Assembly: GCF_016862935.1 (NCBI RefSeq)
Contig: NZ_BONX01000038.1
Span: 62,001 to 126,000 of the forward strand
Direction of reading: 5' to 3'
Source of the DNA: Plantactinospora mayteni
GTDB lineage: Bacteria; Actinomycetota; Actinomycetes; Mycobacteriales; Micromonosporaceae
Length of the DNA: 64,000 bases
In this document: one piece after another, positions 59,710 through 64,000 of the stretch
How the letters are laid out: each line of letters opens with the position of its first letter
Position numbering within the stretch: position 1 is the stretch's first letter
The notes under the pieces: generated by a model
What the model was told of the DNA's origin: nothing
The model's database searches: none
Seen by the model: only the letters and a program-made list of their open reading frames with translations
Translations under genes and position numbers: made by a program

Positions 59710-59842
59710 ACCGTCGGCCGGGCCCGGGGTACCGGCAAGCCCCGGACCCGGCCGGCACATCCCCATCCCGAAGAGCCCGTTCCGCAGCCGAAAACCACGG
59801 CGCCGGGCCTTCGCCATCGTCTTCGCGTAGAAAGGGCTGACC

Positions 59843-61108
59843 ATGCGCAAGATCACGAGCATCACGGCCGTTCTCGTCCTCGCCGCCGCGCTCGCCGGCT
59901 GCGGCGGATCCGACGGTGCCGGTGCCACCGACGAGGTCAAGCTCGCCGGACTCTGGCCACTCAGCGGCCCCAACGCCACCCAGGGCACCGACGTGCTGCA
60001 CGGCGCCGAACTGGCCGTGGAGATCGTCAACAACGACCATCCCGGGCTGGACCTGCCGCTCGGGCCCGGCAAGGGGCTGCCCGGGCTGGGCGGCGCACCG
60101 GTGAAGCTGATCACCGGCGACACCCAGGGCAAGCCCGAGGTCGGCGCCGGCGAGGTCGACCGGCTGGTCACCGGCGAGAAGGTCGCCGCGGTGATCGGCT
60201 CGTACCAGTCCGGGGTGACGCTGACCGCCAGCCAGCGCGCCGAGCGGCTCGGCGTACCGTTCGTCAACGAGGCATCCTCGTCGGTGGCGCTCACCGAGCG
60301 GGGCCTGAAGTGGTTCTTCCGGACCGGGCCGACCGACGAGACGTTCGCCCGGTCGATGTTCGACTATCTCAAGGCCCGGCAGGCGGCCGGCGACCAGATC
60401 CGCTCGGTCGGCGTCTTCCACAGCAACGACCAGTTCGGCAACGACGGTGCCGGGGTGACCGAGAAGGTCGCCGCCGAGGCCGGCCTGCCGGTCAGCGTCA
60501 ACGTCGGATTCGACCCGACCGCGGCCGACCTGGGCTCGCAGGTGGCGCAGGTGCGCAGCAAGAGCCCGGACGTGCTCTTCGTGCTCGCCTACACCGACGC
60601 GGCGATCAAGCTGATGAAGACGCTGGACCAGTTGGACTACTACCCGCCGGCGCTGCTCGCCTACGGCACCGGGTTCGCCGACCCGGCGTTCGCCACCGGG
60701 CTCGGTGCGCTGGCCGACGGGGCCTCCACCCGGGCAGCCTGGTCCGGCGAGATCGCCGAGAAGCGGCCGGCGGCCAAGACCGTGGCGGAGCTGTTCCAGC
60801 AGCGGTACGGCGCCCCGATGACCGAGAACTCGGCGCGGGCCTTCACCGCCGTACTGGCGCTGGCGCAGGCGATCGACACCGCCAAGTCGGTCGAGCCGGC
60901 GAAGATCCGGGACGCGCTGCGCGGGCTGGACATCCCCGGCGACAAGACGATCATGCCCTGGACCGGGATCAGGTTCGACGACAAGGGCCAGAACACCGGT
61001 GCCGCCGGGGTGGTCGAGCAGATGATCGAGGGGAAGTACCGGGTGGTCTTCCCGGCCGAACTCTCCTCCGTGCAGCCGATCTGGCCGATGAACAAGGCGC
61101 AGCAGTGA
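59843..61108 (+). CDS. livK: Branched-chain/amino-acid ABC transporter substrate-binding lipoprotein
   Basis: 421 residues. Lipobox LAGC at about residue 17. A type 1 periplasmic-binding fold of the Leu/Ile/Val class: KLAGLWPLSGPNATQGTDVL, VAAVIGSYQSGVTLTASQRA, VPFVNEASSSVALTERG and FVLAYTDAAIKLMKT. It captures its ligand outside and hands it to the LivHM channel. The family binds diverse amino acids and small amides; context here suggests pyroglutamate or pyroglutamyl-derived ligands (inference). 133 bases after the peptidase-like gene. Confidence 0.93.
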   Translation: MRKITSITAVLVLAAALAGCGGSDGAGATDEVKLAGLWPLSGPNATQGTDVLHGAELAVEIVNNDHPGLDLPLGPGKGLPGLGGAPVKLITGDTQGKPEVGAGEVDRLVTGEKVAAVIGSYQSGVTLTASQRAERLGVPFVNEASSSVALTERGLKWFFRTGPTDETFARSMFDYLKARQAAGDQIRSVGVFHSNDQFGNDGAGVTEKVAAEAGLPVSVNVGFDPTAADLGSQVAQVRSKSPDVLFVLAYTDAAIKLMKTLDQLDYYPPALLAYGTGFADPAFATGLGALADGASTRAAWSGEIAEKRPAAKTVAELFQQRYGAPMTENSARAFTAVLALAQAIDTAKSVEPAKIRDALRGLDIPGDKTIMPWTGIRFDDKGQNTGAAGVVEQMIEGKYRVVFPAELSSVQPIWPMNKAQQ

Positions 61109-61136
61109 GCCGGGGGAGCGGCGGGGGGTCGGCGCC

Positions 61137-61997
61137 ATGACCGACCTGCTCCAGTCGGTGGTCAACGGGCTGCTGATCGGCGCCGTCTTCGCGCTGGTCG
61201 CGGTCGGCCTGACCCTCATCTACGGCGTGATGGACGTGATCAACTTCGCGCACGGCGAGATGGTCATGCTCGGCATGTACACCTCGTTCTTCGCCTGGTC
61301 GCTGCTCGGCCTCGATCCGCTGCTCTCCATCCCGCTCGCCGGGGTGTCGATCGCGCTCACCGGCGCGCTGATGTATTTCGGCGCGGTCGGCCGGGTGCTC
61401 GGCAGGTCACCGCTGGCCCAGGTGATCGTCACCTTCGGGTTGCAGGTGTTCCTGCGCGGGTTGGCCCAGTTCCTCTGGACCCCGAACACCCGGACGGTGC
61501 CCCGGCCCTGGGCCGCCGGGCTGCGCTGGGAGATCGGCCCGGTGGTGATCGGCGGGCCGCAGGTCATCATGGCCGTCGGCGCGCTGCTCGCCACCGGGGC
61601 GGTCGCGTACTTCATGAACCGGACCCGGCTCGGCGGTGCCGTACGGGCCGCCGGGGAGGACCCGGCGGCGGCGTCGCTGATGGGCATCGACCCCCGCAAG
61701 ATGTACGCGCTCTGCTGGGTGATCGCCGGCCTCGCCACCGGCGTCGCCGGAGCGCTGCTGATGAACTCCTACTCCGCCTCGCCGACCGCCGGGGTGAGTT
61801 TCGTGCTGATGGCCTTCGTGGTGGTCGCGTTCGGCGGCTTCGGCAGCATCACCGGGGCGGCCCTGGCCGGGCTGCTGGTCGGCGTCGCCCAGGGCGTCGT
61901 CGGGCTGTACGCCCCGAGCTACACCCTCGCCGCCGCCCTCGCCCTCTATCTGGTGGTCGTACTGGTACGACCGCAGGGACTCCTGGGGACCAGATGA
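61137..61997 (+). CDS. livH: Branched-chain amino-acid ABC transporter permease
   Basis: 286 residues, about eight helices. LivH signatures are LIYGVMDVINFAHGEMVMLG, the DPAAASLMGIDPRKMYALCW block, and FVVVAFGGFGSITGAALAGL. It begins 28 bases after livK. With LivM it forms the translocation pore. Confidence 0.95.
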   Translation: MTDLLQSVVNGLLIGAVFALVAVGLTLIYGVMDVINFAHGEMVMLGMYTSFFAWSLLGLDPLLSIPLAGVSIALTGALMYFGAVGRVLGRSPLAQVIVTFGLQVFLRGLAQFLWTPNTRTVPRPWAAGLRWEIGPVVIGGPQVIMAVGALLATGAVAYFMNRTRLGGAVRAAGEDPAAASLMGIDPRKMYALCWVIAGLATGVAGALLMNSYSASPTAGVSFVLMAFVVVAFGGFGSITGAALAGLLVGVAQGVVGLYAPSYTLAAALALYLVVVLVRPQGLLGTR

Positions 61998-62019
61998 CCA
62001 ATCCGATCGAGGGGGGACG

Positions 62020-63105
62020 ATGAGTACCCCGACCGTACTGGACCGGCCGTCACCGGCCCGGCTGCCCGTCGCGGCGGCGCGGCGGCTGCCGTCCTGGAGT
62101 ACCGCGGTGGTGATCCTGGCGGCGCTGGCCGCGTACCCGCTGGTCTTCGCGGACTCGGCGGCGCACAACATCGGCATCCTGGCGCTGACCTTCGGGATCG
62201 CGGCGACCGGCTGGAACCTGCTCGGCGGCTACGCCGGACAGGTCTCCTTCGGGCACGCGCTCTATTTCGGCACCGGTGCCTACACCACCGCGCTGCTGGT
62301 CCGGCAGGGCTGGTCGCCGTGGCTGGCGATCGCGCTGTCCCTGCCGCTGGCCGCGCTGCTCGCCGCCGCCGTCGGCTGGCCCTGTTTCCGGCTGCGGCAC
62401 CACTACTACTCCATCGCGACCATCGCGGTCGCCGAGATCGTCTTCATCCTGGTCACCAACCTGCCCGGGCTCGGCCAGGCGAACGGCTGGGAGTTGCCGG
62501 TCGTCGAGCAGTCGCTGGCCAACCTCCAGTTCTCGCTGCTGGACAAGCGGCCGTACTACTACGTGGCGCTCGGCTTCTTCTGCCTCGCCGCGCTGGCGGT
62601 CTGGCTCTTCCTGCGCGGCCGGGCCGGCAACTACGTACGGGCCATCCGGGACGACCAGGAGGCCGCGGCGGCGGTCGGGATCGACGTACACCGCTACAAG
62701 CTGGCCGCCGCGGCGCTCTCCGGCGCGGTCACCGCGCTGGCCGGCGGCTACTACGTGATGTACGTGCTCTTCGTCGACCCGCCCTCCGGGCTCGGGCTGG
62801 ACCTGTCGGTGTCGTTCACCCTGATGGCGGTGCTCGGCGGGGTCGGCCGGTTCTGGGGGCCGCTGCTCGGCGCCTGGGTGCTGGTCTTCGTCCAGGACGT
62901 CACCCGGCAGGAGTTCTCCGGCAGCGGCCGCTCGATCGACCTGCTGCTCTACGGCGCGCTGATCGTGCTCGTCTCGATCACCGAGCCGGGCGGCCTGCTC
63001 GCCATCGGGCAGCGGCTCTGGGCGCCGGTCGCCCGCCGGCTGGGCCGTGGACGCAACCCGGAAACCGACCCGGAGCCGGCCGGATCTGCTGAGGTGAAGC
63101 CATGA
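62020..63105 (+). CDS. livM: Branched-chain amino-acid ABC transporter permease
   Basis: 361 residues, about nine to ten helices. LivM motifs are GWNLLGGYAGQVSFGHALYF, the DDQEAAAAVGIDVHRYKLAA coupling loop, and MAVLGGVGRFWGPLLGAWVL. The ATG follows GAGGGGGGACG. The C-terminal tail (NPETDPEPAGSAEVKP) is polar and not part of the pore. Its stop overlaps a 20-codon ORF leading into livG. Confidence 0.95.
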   Translation: MSTPTVLDRPSPARLPVAAARRLPSWSTAVVILAALAAYPLVFADSAAHNIGILALTFGIAATGWNLLGGYAGQVSFGHALYFGTGAYTTALLVRQGWSPWLAIALSLPLAALLAAAVGWPCFRLRHHYYSIATIAVAEIVFILVTNLPGLGQANGWELPVVEQSLANLQFSLLDKRPYYYVALGFFCLAALAVWLFLRGRAGNYVRAIRDDQEAAAAVGIDVHRYKLAAAALSGAVTALAGGYYVMYVLFVDPPSGLGLDLSVSFTLMAVLGGVGRFWGPLLGAWVLVFVQDVTRQEFSGSGRSIDLLLYGALIVLVSITEPGGLLAIGQRLWAPVARRLGRGRNPETDPEPAGSAEVKP

Positions 63106-63164
63106 CGTCGTCGAGGCGCTGCCGGAGGGGCTGGACGACCGCGTGCGGCGAGGAGACGCCATGA
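63102..63164 (+). CDS. Possible 20-residue bridging ORF between livM and livG
   Basis: The ATG at 63102 overlaps the livM stop as ATGA. The TGA at 63162-63164 overlaps the livG start as ATGA. The encoded peptide is Arg/Cys/Thr-rich (MTSSRRCRRGWTTACGEETP). It may exist only to carry ribosomes from livM to livG by re-initiation. livG also has its own GAGGAG site, so this could be chance. Confidence 0.3.
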   Translation: MTSSRRCRRGWTTACGEETP

Positions 63165-63901
63165 CCGGGACGCTGTCGAAGACCGGGACGCTGTTGAAGA
63201 TCGACAACCTCTCCTGCCGGTTCGGCGGTCTCTGGGCCAACCGGGACGTCAGCTTCGAGGTGGAACCGGGGGCGATCGTCGGGCTGATCGGGCCCAACGG
63301 CGCAGGCAAGAGCACGCTCTTCTCCATGGTGGCCGGCGCCCAGCGGCCCACCTCCGGCCGGTTGGAGTTCGACGGCCGGGACGTCACCGGCTGGGCGCCG
63401 CACCGCGCGGCCCGGGCCGGCGTGGGGCGTACCTTCCAGCTGATGCGGGTGTTCGGCTCGATGAGCGTGCTGGACAACCTCAGCACGGCGGCGTTCGCCC
63501 GGCATCCCCGGCTGCGGGACGCCCGGCGCCGGGCCGGCGAGGTCGCCGAGTTGACCGGGCTCGGTCCGGTGCTCGACTCACCGGCCGCGTCGCTCACCGC
63601 CGCCTGGAAGAAGCGTCTGGAGATGGGGCGGGCGCTGGCCACCGAGCCGAAGCTGCTGCTCCTGGACGAGGTGCTCTCCGGGCTGACCCCGACCGAGGCG
63701 CGGGAGGCGGTCGAGATTGTCCGCACCATCAACCGGGGCGGCGTCACCATCCTGATGGTGGAACACGTAATGGAGGTCATCATGCCGCTCTGCCACCGGG
63801 TGGTGGTGCTGCACTACGGGCAGAAGATCAGCGAGGGTACGCCGGAGCAGGTCGCGCACGACCCGACCGTGGTCGAGGCGTACCTGGGGAAGGCGCTGTA
63901 G
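63161..63901 (+). CDS. livG: Branched-chain amino-acid ABC transporter ATPase
   Basis: 246 residues from an ATG with GAGGAG 6 bases upstream. Walker [20 protein letters not shown], LivG-specific ARAGVGRTFQLMRVF (Q-loop), and Walker B KLLLLDEVLSGLTPTEA, where VLSGL replaces the commoner PxxGL. The H-loop is MVEHVMEV. The signature motif, usually LSxGxQ, reads LTAAWKKRLEMGRAL, a notable departure: the Ser-Gly-Gly core is missing. It pairs with LivF; one asymmetric ATPase site is plausible. Confidence 0.92.
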   Translation: MTGTLSKTGTLLKIDNLSCRFGGLWANRDVSFEVEPGAIVGLIGPNGAGKSTLFSMVAGAQRPTSGRLEFDGRDVTGWAPHRAARAGVGRTFQLMRVFGSMSVLDNLSTAAFARHPRLRDARRRAGEVAELTGLGPVLDSPAASLTAAWKKRLEMGRALATEPKLLLLDEVLSGLTPTEAREAVEIVRTINRGGVTILMVEHVMEVIMPLCHRVVVLHYGQKISEGTPEQVAHDPTVVEAYLGKAL

Positions 63902-64000
63902 ATGCTGACCGTGCGGGATCTCCACGTGGACTACGCCGGAGTCGTGGCGCTGCGCGGCGTCGACCTGCGGGTCGGGGCCGGTGAACTGGTGGCGCTGGTC
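63902..64000 (+). CDS. livF: Branched-chain amino-acid ABC transporter ATPase (partial, runs off right edge)
   Basis: The first 33 codons: MLTVRDLHVDYAGVVALRGV and VRVG-type continuation, ending just before the expected Walker A. This is the normal start of LivF, the second ATPase. The ATG overlaps the livG stop region (TAGATG). Confidence 0.85.
   Translation, partial: MLTVRDLHVDYAGVVALRGVDLRVGAGELVALV

Noticed and set aside
1-64000. CRISPR arrays, tRNA, rRNA or riboswitches
   Set aside because: No regularly spaced repeats with unique spacers, no cloverleaf or CCA-type tRNA sequence and no conserved riboswitch core were seen. The tandem repeats found are adjacent or nearly so and lack spacers.

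Overview
This is a 64-kb piece of a very GC-rich actinobacterial chromosome. Strong codon bias toward G/C in third positions, frequent GTG starts, GTGA/ATGA start-stop overlaps, LytR-CpsA-Psr and LuxR/NarL families, and conserved gene types (membrane-anchored Hsp70-like protein, MMPL transporter beside a two-component system, ChvE-type arabinose uptake) suggest a filamentous actinomycete, most likely Micromonosporaceae. The genus cannot be read from the sequence. I see no rRNA, tRNA, CRISPR array, insertion sequence or phage gene.

Layout. (1) 1-1753: a membrane-anchored Hsp70-like protein, cut by the left edge. (2) 2.4-13.1 kb: cell-surface glycopolymer genes: LCP ligase, polyprenyl-phosphate sugar transferase, flippase-like and polymerase-like membrane proteins and two GT4 glycosyltransferases, with a DUF1501/DUF1800 pair in between. 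(3) 13.2-18.3 kb: two membrane-anchored surface proteins (one a trypsin-fold protein lacking its usual His), an RBBP9-like hydrolase, a Cys-rich copper-binding-type protein and a DUF523 protein. (4) 18.5-25.7 kb: a dehalogenase-like hydrolase, then araA and a ChvE-MmsA-MmsB sugar ABC transporter preceded by a LacI-type operator. (5) 25.9-31 kb: membrane proteins, GH15 hydrolase, nucleotidyltransferase, sirtuin. (6) 31.1-39.5 kb: two related GT4 enzymes, a nucleotide-sugar epimerase, an APH-fold phosphotransferase, an 886-residue STAND ATPase and a histidine phosphatase, several of them overlapping; this is the best candidate for an undescribed functional unit. (7) 39.5-44.3 kb: DUF1963, RpiB-like isomerase, two alpha/beta hydrolases, and a P450 with its coupled ferredoxin. 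(8) 44.5-50 kb: a two-component system and a divergent MMPL transporter bracketed by two related palindromic elements, then a SpoU-type RNA methyltransferase. (9) 50-55 kb: a CUT1 sugar ABC transporter with two mirrored operator-like sites, and a metallophosphoesterase. (10) 55.1-64 kb: a secreted repeat protein, then GntR regulator, 5-oxoprolinase subunit A, a secreted pyroglutamyl-peptidase-like protein and a Liv-type amino-acid ABC transporter running off the right edge. This last set reads as a pyroglutamate scavenging module.

Two features run through the window. First, short tandem duplications (8 to 42 bp) sit repeatedly at gene ends or inside coding sequence, often in multiples of three. 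They extend the N-terminus of the epimerase, insert into the zinc domain of the sirtuin, and copy the 3' ends of the GntR and dehalogenase genes. Second, two adjacent genes near 37-39 kb appear frameshifted. All functional assignments rest on motif recognition by eye; no database search was run.
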